In this document: piece by piece, positions 1 to 10,639 of the stretch
Layout: each line of letters starts with the position of its first letter
Position numbering within the stretch: the first letter of the stretch is position 1
Source: Diplolepis rosae
Taxonomy: Eukaryota > Arthropoda > Insecta > Hymenoptera > Diplolepididae
Assembly: GCA_030998225.1 (NCBI GenBank)
Contig: JAPYXD010000598.1
Span: 1-64,000 of the forward strand
Direction: 5' to 3'
Length of the DNA: 64,000 nt
The notes under the pieces: generated by a model
Told to the model about the DNA's origin: nothing
What the model saw: the letters and a program-made list of their open reading frames with translations, nothing else
The model's database searches: none
Made by a program: the position numbers and the translations under genes

Positions 1-26
1 AAAATAAAAATGTTGTAAAAGTTAAT

Positions 27-547
27 TTGGCATGGGGTCAGTTTTGATACGGATTTATTTTTTTAATTAAGTGATAGAACACTTAAAAAATGCAAAAGGC
101 AAACGTTTCGGCCACAAATGGGGGCCCTCTTCAGTGCCAATTAGCTTAATAGTAACCTTTAAATATTTATTAACTAAGACATGCAACTTAATAATTATTG
201 TATTTTTTGTTTTTTTCTTATTTTCTTTGCTTATTGATATTAGAAAAAGATAGAGTAAACATGCGGAAAGACTTATGGGTAAGCGAGTTCCTAGGTGTGA
301 AGGAACCAGACCGTTCCAAAAACTGTTCCAACGAGTAATCCTCTCCCACAGGAACCGTGAAAAATGCGACCGCGGAACGCACTCTCTCAAGGGCACATAT
401 ATAAACACGATTATTTCACCAGAGAAAGAAACAACATGATGGAGAATATAACGTGGATCCTTGGTAAAGCACGCACAGCAAACCACACACATCCACGAGC
501 ACCAGAAGTAAAGGACACTGAAGTTAAAACAATAAGAACGATGTAAT
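27..547 (-). mobile_element. Penelope-like element pseudo-LTR, family A, left inverted copy
   Basis: This stretch is the reverse complement of 742-1266, with only scattered mismatches. It ends on the left in a GACCC...TGCCAA block (read on the minus strand). It also carries the GGCACTGAAGAGGG / GCCGAAACG motif found in every PLE terminus of this window. Assignment to PLE rests on the shared motif with the family B terminus at 9.6-10.6 kb, which runs straight into a PLE reverse transcriptase. The copy points outward, to the left. No PLE coding sequence follows it inside the window. Confidence 0.7.
98..138 (-). ncRNA. Hammerhead-ribozyme-like core in PLE terminus (A, left)
   Basis: Read on the minus strand, CTGAAGA fits the hammerhead CUGANGA box. 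It is followed by a GC-rich hairpin segment and then GAAAC. Known PLEs carry hammerhead motifs in their pLTRs. The GGCA before the core can pair with TGCC near position 30 to make a stem I. I could not build a convincing stem III, so activity is unproven. Confidence 0.45.
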
Positions 548-741
548 AACCCTTGGTGTTGGAACCTGACCTATCTGGAGAATGCTTTCTATACACGTCA
601 AACTCTGAACACTAGTCTTCCTAAATACGACTTCTTCCCAAATCAGTTTTCTTTTAGCCATGTGGCAGAGTGGTGGACTTACTTTCGTATGTCATCTCTG
701 CGGCTTCGGAGAAAATACAAAATAAAAATTTTTCCGTACCA
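548..741. other. Spacer at the centre of the family A palindrome
   Basis: About 195 bp separate the two inverted pLTR arms. The spacer is not itself palindromic and has no ORF of note. A stretch near 660-690 resembles a pol III A box (TGGCAGAGTGG), but no B box or cloverleaf follows, so no tRNA is called. Confidence 0.5.
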
Positions 742-1266
742 ATTACATCGTTCTTATTGTTTTAACTTCAGTGTCCTTTACTTCTGGTGCTCGTGGATGT
801 GTGTGGTTTGCTGTGCGTGCTTTACCAAGGATCCACGTTATATTCTCCATCGTGTTGTTTCTTTCTTTGGTGAAATAATCGTGTTTATATATGTGCCCTT
901 GAGAGAGTGCGTTCCGCGGTCGCATTTTTCACGGTTCCTGTGGGAGAGGATTACTCGTTGGAACAGTTTTTGGAACGGTCTGGTTCCTTCACACCTAGGA
1001 ACTCGCTTACCCATAAGTCTTTCCGCATGTTTACTCTATCTTTTTCTAATATCAATAAGCAAAGAAAAAAAGAAAAAAACAAAAAATACAATAATTATTA
1101 AGTTGCATGTCTTAGTTAATAAATATTTAAAGGTTACTATTAAGCTAATTGGCACTGAAGAGGGCCCCCATTTGTGGCCGAAACGTTTGCCTTTTGTATT
1201 TTTTATGTGTTCTATCACTTAATTAAAAAAATAAATCCGTATCAAAACTGACCCCATGCCAAATTA
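742..1266 (+). mobile_element. Penelope-like element pseudo-LTR, family A, right inverted copy
   Basis: This is the mirror copy of 27-547 on the plus strand, pointing right. It carries the hammerhead-like core at 1151-1191 and the terminal GACCCCATGCCAA block at about 1250-1264. The 60-186-residue ORFs across it are read in different frames on both strands, lack any recognised domain and are probably incidental. The two copies are very similar, so the inverted pair formed fairly recently or is kept homogeneous by gene conversion. Confidence 0.7.
1151..1191 (+). ncRNA. Hammerhead-ribozyme-like core in PLE terminus (A, right)
   Basis: Same core as at 98-138, on the plus strand: GGCA, then CTGAAGA, a GC-rich hairpin segment, then GAAACG. 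The candidate stem I partner TGCCAA lies about 65 bp downstream, near 1257. Confidence 0.45.
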
Positions 1267-1299
1267 ATTTTTACAAAATTATTATTGTGGGTCAATAAA

Positions 1300-2110
1300 A
1301 CATTGAACATGTACGGAAACATGTCACGATATAATTTTTTAAGTACTAAAATAAAAGCCTCAAAATTCTGTAAAGTGTCTTTGAAGTCTTAATACTTCGT
1401 ACTCTATCAGAGCTCATAGTAAATAGTTCTAAAAAATCATTTTTTCAAAACTTCAAATTTTTCCCATATTGCCAGTTCTAGAGTTGCCAAGTGCCAAATA
1501 CACACAAAATATCACATAAATCCTTGACTCTAATTAAAATATATGCTCCAAATTCTTCTAATTTGGTTCTCGAGTAGCTATTCCTGTCTCTCATCAGTTG
1601 CTACAGCTAAATTTCATAATTTGTCACTTAAAAAAAATTATGACAATGCCTACCTAGAATTTGATTACATAAACATCACTGAGAGTTTTTGAAATTTTTT
1701 TAAAATGACAAATTATAAAGTATAGCTTTAGGAACTGATGAGAGACAGGAATAGCTACTTGAGAACCATATTAGAAGAATATAGGGCAATTTTTTTAATT
1801 ACAGTCAAGGATTTATGTGATATTTTGTGTGTATTTGGCAGTTGGCAACTCTAGTACGGCAGCTATGAGTATTGAAGTTTTGAAAAAATCATTATTTAGA
1901 ACTATTTACTATGAGGTCTGATAGAGTACGAGTATTAAGACTTCCGAGACATTTACAGAATTTTGAAACTTTTATTCTAGTCCCGGGAATAATTTTTACA
2001 ATAATCGTTGGTTATCAAGGATTTGATTACATAAACATCAGTGAGGGTTTTTGAAATTTTTTTAAAATGACAAATTATAAAGTACAGCTTTAGGAACAGT
2101 AAACAGTAAA
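1300..2110. repeat. Imperfect palindromic repeat related to the foldback element at 25-28.7 kb
   Basis: Blocks such as AGCTATTCCTGTCTCTCATC and its reverse complement occur on either side of a centre near 1650. The same blocks recur many times between 25.9 and 27.9 kb. No coding sequence was seen. It is best read as a shortened, non-coding relative of the foldback element's interior. Confidence 0.65.
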
Positions 2111-2154
2111 GTAAACAAGGTCCGTTACTATCCCTAAAAATTCAAATGCAACTT

Positions 2155-2570
2155 TACAATTTCTATAAGTTTATAGATTCAAACTTCTTGCAAATGAAAT
2201 TATTTAATAAAATGTACTAAAACAATTGGTGGTTCAGTGAATTACAGAAAAGTTCACATTTCTTCTAATTTTTAACTTAGAAAAAAGCTTATCGTTAGAA
2301 TGGTGAGAATTTAAAGATGAAGAATATAATATTTCTTAATATAAAATTTGAAAAAATTGTATATTTCATATTTAAATCCTTATTGCGGACAAAGAAGCCC
2401 CGTTGGCAAAAGTCGGCGACAGCAGTTCAAACATCCCTGGGCCGCGTGAGGGAAAACCACGCAGTGGAAGTAAAGTACGCAGGTAGCTGGCGATCCAATA
2501 AAATTTGCCCTTTTAACTATATTTGCAGTTTCGGCACCAATAAAGATAATTCTATTTTATTTCACTTTAC
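2155..2570 (+). repeat. Dispersed repeat, probable upstream part of a PLE family D terminus (copy 1)
   Basis: This block is nearly identical to 30195-30597. In the second copy it continues into a CTGAAGA-like / GAAACG motif at 30686-30720, which suggests that it is the 5' part of another PLE pLTR family. An 89-codon ORF crosses it but has no recognisable domain. A shared antisense frame in the second copy is also unremarkable. Confidence 0.45.
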
Positions 2571-2589
2571 CTTTGAATTCTGTTGAAAC

Positions 2590-2880
2590 ATTGTCAAATC
2601 TATACAACCAGACAATTCGCATTTACAAAAGTAGAATTTTTAAAATGTAAGCTCACTTTTTATTTGTATATGAACATTTTTGGAATCTTTTTAAGAATTT
2701 TATGAAGGGTTATAGGGATGAAAAATGGCAAAACTGTTTGTTATTCAGAAGATGATGTTCAAATGCGATTTTTATTTATAATCTATTCAATATTCTGTGA
2801 AAATTTCTGTAACTGTCTAATAAATTATATAATTAAAATGATTTATTTTCTTCAAAACATCTCAAAATGGATAAAACGTC
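2590..2880. other. AT-rich stretch without recognised features
   Basis: There are only short ORFs of low-complexity, AT-driven composition and no match to other repeats in the window. Confidence 0.5.
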
Positions 2881-2883
2881 GTA

Positions 2884-4135
2884 TCATGGATGAGAAGGTA
2901 TTGGTTTTATGTGAAAAATGACTTTCGAAATTTTCATCAAATCTTTACGTTTTGAGACCCCCTGAGTCAGAACAAAGGGTTTTTACGAAAGAGTCTGTCT
3001 GTCTGTCTGTAGATCGTGTGCGGCATAACTCTCGATAGAATTATCAGATTGAATTGAGCTTTGGCACACTTTATCGGAGCCGAAAATGTAAGGACAAGTT
3101 CGTTAACCAGCCACATCCAATCAAAATTGAGGGATTGATCACTACTTTTGTGTTTTTGAAAATAATTTTTTGAAAAAATCAAAAATTTCAATAATGGTTT
3201 TTGATAGTGCTCGTAAATCTCTACAAATTATCCTGATAACATTTTTTGATTAAATCAAAAATAGAAATTATATAGCATATTCAAATTCGAAAAAAGTCAA
3301 TATCAAAATTCCATTTTCCAGTTAAATTATACGAGATACGATAAAACGTTATGATACAATATTATTTTCTACATAAAGACCTACAAATTTAAATTGTAAC
3401 ATTTTTTCATAAGATGCATATTTTTCTTTTTAATTTAAAAAGAAACTATTGAAAATCCAAAATTCAATTTTTTAACAATAATATATGAAATACGAAATAA
3501 ACGTCAAAATACAAAGTTGTTCGTTTCAAAAAGATCTACATATTTTGTCTCACACAGTTTCTGAAAAAGCATATATTTTTCGTTTCAATTCCAAAAAATA
3601 CGATTAAAATTCAAGAATTCCATTTTTTAGACAAAATATATGAGATACATAAAAAACGTTTACATGAAACATTATTTGCCTAAATGAGGTCTACACATTC
3701 TTATTAAGAAATTTCTCGACAGGATGTATATTTTATGTTTTGATTTTTAATATTGAAAAAATTCGATTTTTTTCACCAAAATATGTGAGATACGAAATAA
3801 ACGTTGTTCTGCAAAATCGTTTCCTTAAATAAAGTCTAAGATTGTTTTTTCTTTTTGAGATATTTTGAAGAAAATAAATTTATCAATAATCATGTAATTT
3901 ATTAAAAAGTTACAAAAATGCATACAGAAAATCGAGCGCGTAGCGCGAGTGTCATGATGAGAATGTGTTCCTTAAGGCAGATAGAGCCTTAAGTAAATTG
4001 AATTTCCTGTTTCACTTAAATTCAAAAAGAAATTGAGTGACTTTGAGAAAATGTGTAATTCACATCATCTGTAATATTATTATAAAATTGGTTCGTGCTT
4101 CAGTATTAAATTATAAGAAATAAACTTAAATGCAT
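2884..4135 (+). repeat. 1.25-kb dispersed repeat, copy 1, with an internal ~160-bp tandem block
   Basis: It is collinear with 23290-24525. From left to right it holds a (GTCT)n tract near 2995-3012, a block with GTGTGCGGCATAACTCTCG, and then three to four diverged units of about 160 bp. Each unit has a (T)GTGA-ATACGA-AAAACGTT core and a CTACAAATT block. It ends near GCGCG-AGCGCGAG at about 3935-3950. It is non-coding. Further diverged copies lie near 19.1-19.5 and 31.4-32.5 kb, and an inverted one lies at 21.2-22.0 kb. Confidence 0.7.
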
Positions 4136-4328
4136 GCAAAGAGTACAAGACCGAGCGCGAAGCGCGCGATGAGAATGTGCCCGCGAAGGGGGCAGATTTT
4201 TAATCTAAATTCAATGTAGTTTATTTATATTGGCATTGGGTCATAATTTTTCATTAAAGAACAATGTTCAAGCAAACATATCAAAAAATTTTTTAAAGGG
4301 GCAGAAAATATATTGTAGGGGTGAAAAA

Positions 4329-4369
4329 GGCAAACGTTTCGGCCACAAATGGGGGCCCTCTTCAGTGCC
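4329..4369 (-). ncRNA. Hammerhead-ribozyme-like core (B, copy 1)
   Basis: The minus strand reads CTGAAGA, a GC-rich hairpin segment, then GAAACG. TGCCAA near 4232 is the candidate stem I partner of the TTGGCA that precedes the core. Confidence 0.45.
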
Positions 4370-4599
4370 AAATTTAATGTACTTAGTGTCTAAGCTGTAA
4401 ACGTGCAAGAAAAGTTATTAGCACTAACATTAGATTTTTTTGTTTTTGTTTTTTTGGTATTTTTTAATGATATTTTATAAACATGCAAAACTTATGTGAG
4501 AAAGGAAGATGGTAAGCTCCAAGGCATCTAGGAACGAGACCGCTCCAAAACACAGCCTTAAAAAAGTGTGAGAACTCCTATCTTGCAGATCCGCGAAGA

Positions 4600-4914
4600 G
4601 TGAATCCGCAAACTGCCCCTCCTCAAAGGTACACACGAGAACCACCTATGGACACTGATATCTCCTACAAAATAAGCCCAGATCCTGCAGAAAAAACATC
4701 ACCATCCACAAGGGGGCTCACAACACCCACAAGAAGTAAGCACTTCACAAAATCACAAAACACGAACCCGGACAGAAACAGATTTTTCGTTGAAGGGCAA
4801 AATCAAAAATTGATAGTTTTCATTTCAATTTTTAATCTTCTATTTTCCTTTAAGACACAGAGGCGGCAGATAGAAGTAGCCACACACTCTGTTTGGTGTC
4901 AAAAAGGAAACTGA
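4600..4914 (+). other. 104-codon ORF antisense to the PLE terminus, of uncertain meaning
   Basis: The same frame stays open in all three family B termini. It is full-length at 9859-10173 (minus strand). At 17540-17806 (minus strand) it is 88 codons and lacks the first residues because of a small insertion near 17812. The predicted product is basic, rich in Thr, Pro and Ser, with a hydrophobic stretch in its last third, and no known domain was recognised. The copies are so alike that open frame alone does not show selection. Confidence 0.25.
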
Positions 4915-5344
4915 TTTGAGAAGAGAGCAGTACCGTTTGAAAACTAGCATAAAATTTTAATATATACAGTGAAAATTTGTTGTGGAGGGTCAAGTTACAA
5001 ACGCATAAACAAACCCCATACACGGTCTATGTCCTGGAAACTCGGGACCCGAGTACGCTTAAGTGTTCGGAGAGCGGAGAGAGAGAAAGAAGGGTTTCAG
5101 ACCACATGTTGAGAGAGACCCTCGGAGGAAGTAATTTTGGAATAAAATAAAATGTGATGATTAAAAAACATATTCTTAGAAAGAGAGTTGTAAAACAATG
5201 AAAAGGGCTATGTCTTATTCAGTTAGTTTATTTAAAAATGCATTATTTTATATTTATAAAAATCTTATATTCATAAAAATTTTTAATATTTATAAAAATT
5301 TATACTTAAAAAAATTTTATGTTCGGATTAAAACAAAAATATCA

Positions 5345-8300
5345 TATTTAAGATGGTAAGAATACGTATAAAAATCGCATTTCTTTTAAAGGTACCACTC
5401 GCGTATGTACGTTATTATGTAGCGTTAATTAAGTAAAGAATGTATTCATAATTTTAAACCGGCGTTGAATCAAAATAATTCTCAATTGCTTTAAATCAGC
5501 GAGAAGTATTAGCGTATGTAATATAGTGAACGCTTCGCGGCTTGTTAATGCGATTTAATATTCGCATCGAACTAACGTTGAGCAATCTCACATAAGATAC
5601 GTTAACTGTTAATAAAAGTCGTATTTATTTCATAAGTAAAACTCGCGTGTATAAATTTTATGTAGCGTTGAGGAACGTGTTTAGAGAATCCATCATTTGA
5701 TAAACGACACAGGGCGCGAAATTCAAAAATCTCAGAGATTATATTCCGCTAGAAATATTCGCGTATGTAATATATTGAACGCGTCGCGGCTTGTTTGTGC
5801 GAATATATGTTCACATAGGACTAATCCTGACGAATCTCATATATGAGACGTTAAATATACATAAGAATCGTATTTATTTCCCAAAAGTAAACTCGCGTGT
5901 AAAAATTTTAATGTAGCGTTGAGTACCTGTTGAAAGAATCCATCATTCGGTAAACGGCACGGGGCGCGAAATTCAAAATTCTCAGAGATTATATTCCGCG
6001 AGAAATATTCGCGTATGTAATATATTGAACGCTTCGCGGCTTGTTTATGCGAATATATGTTCACATAGGACTAATCCTGACGAATCTCATATATGAGACG
6101 TTAAATATACATAAAAATCGTATTTATTTCCCAAAAGTAAACTCGCGTGTAAAAATTTTAATGTAGCGTTGAGTACCTGTTGAAAGAATCCATCATTCGG
6201 TAAACGGCACGGGGCGCGAAACTCAAAAATCTCGGAGATTATATTCCGCGAAAAGTATTCGCGTATGTAATATATTGAACGCTTCGCGGCTTGTTTATGC
6301 GAATATATGTTCACATAGGACTAATCCTGACGAATATCATATATGAGACGTTAAATATACATTAAAATCGTATTTATTTCCCAAAAGTAAACTCGCGTGT
6401 GAAAATTTTAATGTAGCGTTGAGTACCTGTTGAAAGAATCCATCATTCGGTAAACGGCACGGGGCGCGAAACTCAAAAATCTCGAAGATTATATTCCGCG
6501 AAAAGTATTCGCGTATTTAATATGTAGAATGCTTTGCGGCTTGTTTATGCAAATTGATGTTCATATAGGACCAATTCTGATGAATCTCATATGTAAGACG
6601 TTAAATATAGATAAAAATCGTATTAATTTCGAAAGTAAACTCGCGTGTATAAATTTTATGTAGCGTTGAGGAACGTGTTTAGAGAATCCATCATTTGATA
6701 AACGACACAGGGCGCGAAATTCAAAAATCTCAGAGATTATATTCCGCGAGAAATATTCGCGTATGTAATATATTGAACGCGTCGCGGCTCGTTTGTGCGA
6801 ATATATGTTCACATAGGACTAATCCTGAAGAATCTCATATATGAGACGTTAAATATACATAAAAATCGTATTTACTTCCCCAAATTAAACTCGCGTGTGA
6901 AAATTTTTTTGTTGCGTTGAGTCCCTGTTGAAAGAATCCATCATTCGGTAAACGGCTCGGGGCGCAAAACTCAAAAATCTCGGAGATTATATTCCGCGAA
7001 AAGTATTCGCGTATTTAATATGTAGAATGCTTTGCGGCTTGTTTATGCAAATTGATGTTCATATAGGACCAATTCTGATGAATCTCATATGTAAGACGTT
7101 AAATATAGATAAAAATCGTATTAATTTCGAAAGTAAAACTCGCGTGTATAGAATTTTATGTAGCGTTGAGGAACGTGTTTAGAGAATCCATCATTTGATA
7201 AACGACACAGGGCGCTGAAAATTCAAAAATCTCAGAGATTATATTCCGCGAGAAATATTCGCGTATGTAATATATTGAACGCGTCGCGGCTTGTTTGTGC
7301 GAATATATGTTCACATAGGACTAATCCTGACGAATCTCATATATGAGACGTTAAATATACATAAAAATCGTATTTATTTCCCAAAAGTAAACTCGCGTGT
7401 AAAAATTTTAATGTAGCGTTGAGTACCTGTTGAAAGAATCCATCATTCGGTAAACGGCACGGGGCGCGAAACTCAAAAATCTCGGAGATTATATTCCGCG
7501 AAAAGTATTCGCGTATTTAATATATAGAATGCTTTGCGGCTTGTTTATGCAAATTGATGTTCACATAGGACCAATCCTGATGAATCTCATATGTAAGACG
7601 TTAAATATAGTTAAAAATCGTATTTATTTCCGAAAGTAAACTCGCGTGAATAAATGTTATTAAGCGCTGAGTACCAGTTGAAAGAATTCATCATTTTATA
7701 AACGACACGGGGCGCGAAATTCAAAATTCTCCGAGATTATATTCTGCGAGAAATATTCGCGTATGTAATATATTGAACGCTTCGCGGCTTGTTTATGCGA
7801 ATATATGTTCACATAGGACTAATCCTGACGAATCTCATATATGAGACGTTAAATATACATAAAAATCGTATTTATTTCCCAAAAGTAAACTCGCGTGTAA
7901 AAATTTTAATGTAGCGTTGAGTACCTGTTGAAAGAATCCATCATTCGGTAAACGGCACGGGGCGCGAAACTCAAAAATCTCGGAGATTATATTCCGCGAA
8001 AAGTATTCGCGTATTTAATATGTAGAATGCTTTGCGGCTTGTTTATGCAAATTGATGTTCATATAGGACCAATTCTGATGAATCGTATTAATTTCGAAAG
8101 TAAACTCGCGTGTATAAATTTTATGTAGCGTTGAGGAACGTGTTTAGAGAATCCATCATTTGATAAACGACACAGGGCGCGAAATTCAAAAATCTCAGAG
8201 ATTATATTCCGCGAGAAATATTCGCGTATGTAATATATTGAACGCGTCGCGGCTTGTTTGTGCGAATATATGTTCACATAGGACTAATCCTGACGAATCT

Positions 8301-9320
8301 CATATATGAGACGTTAAATATACATAAAAATCGTATTTATTTCCCAAAAGTAAACTCGCGTGTAAAAATTTTAATGTAGCGTTGAGTACCTGTTGAAAGA
8401 ATCCATCATTCGGTAAACGGCACGGGGCGCGAAACTCAAAAATCTCGGAGATTATATTCCGCGAAAAGTATTCGCGTATTTAATATATAGAATGCTTTGC
8501 GGCTTGTTTATGCAAATTGATGTTCACATAGGACCAATCCTGATGAATCTCATATGTAAGACGTTAAATATAGTTAAAAATCGTATTTATTTCCGAAAGT
8601 AAACTCGCGTGAATAAATGTTATTAAGCGCTGAGTACCAGTTGAAAGAATCCATCATTTGATAAACGACACGGGGCGCGAAATTCAAAATTCTCCGAGAT
8701 TATATTCTGCGAGAAATATTCGCGTATGTCATATATTGAACGCTTCGCGGCTTGTTTATGCGAATATATGTTCACATAGGACTCATCCTGACGAATCTCA
8801 TATATGAGACGTTAAATATACATAAATATCGTATTTATTTCCCATAAGTATACTCGCGTGTGAAAATTTTAATGTAGCGTTGAGTACCTGTTGAAAGAAT
8901 CCATCATTCGGTGAACGGTACGGGGCGCGAAACTCAAAAACCTCGGAGATTATATTCCGCAAAAAGTATTTGCGTATGTAATATATTGAACGCTTTGCGG
9001 CTTGTTTATGTGAATTGATGTTCACATTGGACTAGTCCTGATGAATCTCATATATGAGACGTTAATTATACCTAAAATCGAATTTATTTCCAAAAGTAAA
9101 CTCACGTGTATAAATTTTATGTAGCGTTGAGAACCCGTTGTAAGAATTCATCATTGTTTTAAAAACGATACGGCGCGCGAAATTCAAAAATCTCGGAGAT
9201 TATATTCCGCGAGAAGTATTCGCGTATGTAATATATGGAACGCTTCGCGGCTGGTTCATGCAATTTAATATTCCCAACGGACTATCGTTGACCAATCTTA
9301 TATATGAGACGTTAATTGAT
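5345..9320 (+). repeat. 250-bp satellite array, left palindrome arm (about 16 monomers)
   Basis: Monomers repeat every 250 bp, for example the equivalent starts at 5837 and 6087. Each contains CGCGGCTTGTTTATGCGAAT, a GGGGCGCGAAA block, ACTCGCGTGT and a CATATATGAGACGTTAAATA block. CpG-bearing motifs are kept in an otherwise AT-rich unit. The outermost monomer (5345-5598) and the innermost ones are the most diverged, as expected for array edges. Two or three monomer subtypes alternate. The 60-83-residue ORFs in the array are phase artefacts. Confidence 0.9.
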
Positions 9321-9613
9321 TTTATATTAAAAGAAATATTAACAGGTATAAGTCGAGCGTTTAGTGGCCTATACATAATATTGATAATTATTTATAATAA
9401 TTATTATTATTTATTTATAATATTGTTTATTTATATATATTATCATTTATTCCTCATATAAACGGTGTCCGATATAATATTTAATTGAAAATTGCCAGGA
9501 ATAAATGAATTGATAAAAAAGTTTACTAAACGTTGATATAATTAATAAAACCTTTCATTCGAAATTGATATATATTTTTAAAAGTTAGGACTATAAGCCC
9601 AATGAGCCTAATG
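9310..9613 (+). repeat. Inner non-satellite end of the left palindrome arm
   Basis: Unique AT-rich sequence whose reverse complement is at 13228-13560. It ends in CCCAATGAGCCTAATG, the last bases of the arm before the central PLE. Confidence 0.8.
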
Positions 9614-10600
9614 AATGAAATTTTATTTTATTCCAAAATTACTTCCTCCGAGGGTCTCTCTCAACATGTGGTCTGAAACCCTTCTTTCTCTCTCTCCGCT
9701 CTCCGAACACTTAAGCGTACTCGGGTCCCGAGTTTCCAGGACATAGACCGTGTATGGGGTTTGTTTATGCGTTTGTAACTTGACCCTCCACAACAAATTT
9801 TCACTGTATATATTAAAATTTTATGCTAGTTTTCAAACGGTACTGCTCTCTTCTCAAATCAGTTTCCTTTTTGACACCAAACAGAGTGTGTGGCTACTTC
9901 TATCTGCCGCCTCTGTGTCTTAAAGGAAAATAGAAGATTAAAAATTGAAATGAAAACTATCAATTTTTGATTTTGCCCTTCAACGAAAAATCTGTTTCTG
10001 TCCGGGTTCGTGTTTTGTGATTTTGTGAAGTGCTTACTTCTTGTGGGTGTTGTGAGCCCCCTTGTGGATGGTGATGTTTTTTCTGCAGGATCTGGGCTTA
10101 TTTTGTAGGAGATATCAGTTTCCATAGGTGGTTCTCGTGTGTACCTTTGAGGAGGGGCAGTTTGCGGATTCACTCTTCGCGGATCTGCAAGATAGGAGTT
10201 CTCACACTTTTTAAGGCTGTGTTTTTTGGAGCGGTCTCGTTCCTAGATGCCTTGGAGCTTACCATCTTCCTTTCTCACATAAGTTTTGCATGTTTATAAA
10301 ATATCATTAAAAAATACCAAAAAAACAAAAACAAAAAAATCTAATGTTAGTGCTAATAACTTTTCTTGCACGTTTACAGCTTAGACACTAAGTACATTAA
10401 ATTTGGCACTGAAGAGGGCCCCCATTTGTGTAAAACGTTTGCCTTTTTCACCCCTACGATATATTTTCTGCCCCTTTAAAAAATTTTTTGATATGTTTGC
10501 TTGAACATTGTTCTTTAATGAAAAATTATGACCCAATGCCAATATAAATAAACTACATTGAATTTATTTTTGGGTCAAGATAAAAACTGAAGACATTAAT
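9614..10600 (+). mobile_element. PLE pseudo-LTR, family B, copy 2, attached to the coding region
   Basis: This copy runs directly into a PLE reverse transcriptase, which identifies the whole family. It starts with an ATTCCAAAATTACTTCC block and has a GGGTCCCGAGT dyad near 9724. Its hammerhead-like region is at 10405-10443, and it ends with TGGGTCAAGATAAA near 10572. The core here reads GTAAAAC instead of GCCGAAAC, so the invariant G before AAA is lost. Confidence 0.85.
10405..10443 (+). ncRNA. Hammerhead-like core, damaged (B, copy 2)
   Basis: CTGAAGA is intact, but the segment after the hairpin reads GTGTAAAACG where the other copies have GTGGCCGAAACG. The loss removes the G of the GAAA box, so this copy should be inactive even if others work. 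Confidence 0.4.
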
Positions 10601-10639
10601 ACAAACATGTCTCGAAATTATTTTAATATTAGCCCAATA

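Larger units (their letters stand above)
4210..5140 (-). mobile_element. Penelope-like element pseudo-LTR, family B, copy 1 (outward-facing left)
   Basis: Reverse complement of 9620-10580 and 17300-18250. It contains the hammerhead-like core at 4329-4369 (minus strand). It also contains a 104-codon ORF antisense to the element (4600-4914) that is repeated in the other copies. The PLE leader block GGGTCAAGATAAA is missing here, so the copy is truncated at its outer end near 4210. It forms the outer end of the left palindrome arm. Confidence 0.75.

Noticed and set aside
655..745. tRNA-like stretch (TGGCAGAGTGG resembling a pol III A box)
   Set aside because: No matching B box or cloverleaf pairing follows, and it lies in the spacer of a PLE palindrome.
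66..1222. 141-186-codon ORFs in the family A PLE termini as genes
   Set aside because: They exist on both strands of an inverted repeat, with Phe/Leu/Cys-rich AT-driven composition and no domain. The sense-strand motif explains the conservation.
2317..2586. 89-codon ORF as a gene
   Set aside because: It coincides with a dispersed repeat shared with 30.2-30.6 kb that looks like a PLE terminus.
5837..9025. Repeated 60-83-residue ORFs inside the satellite array
   Set aside because: They arise because each 250-bp monomer opens the same short frame. They end within a monomer and mirror in the inverted array, with no domain or independent conservation.
5345..9320. CRISPR-like regular spacing
   Set aside because: The repeat unit itself is 250 bp without unique spacers. 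It is a eukaryotic satellite.
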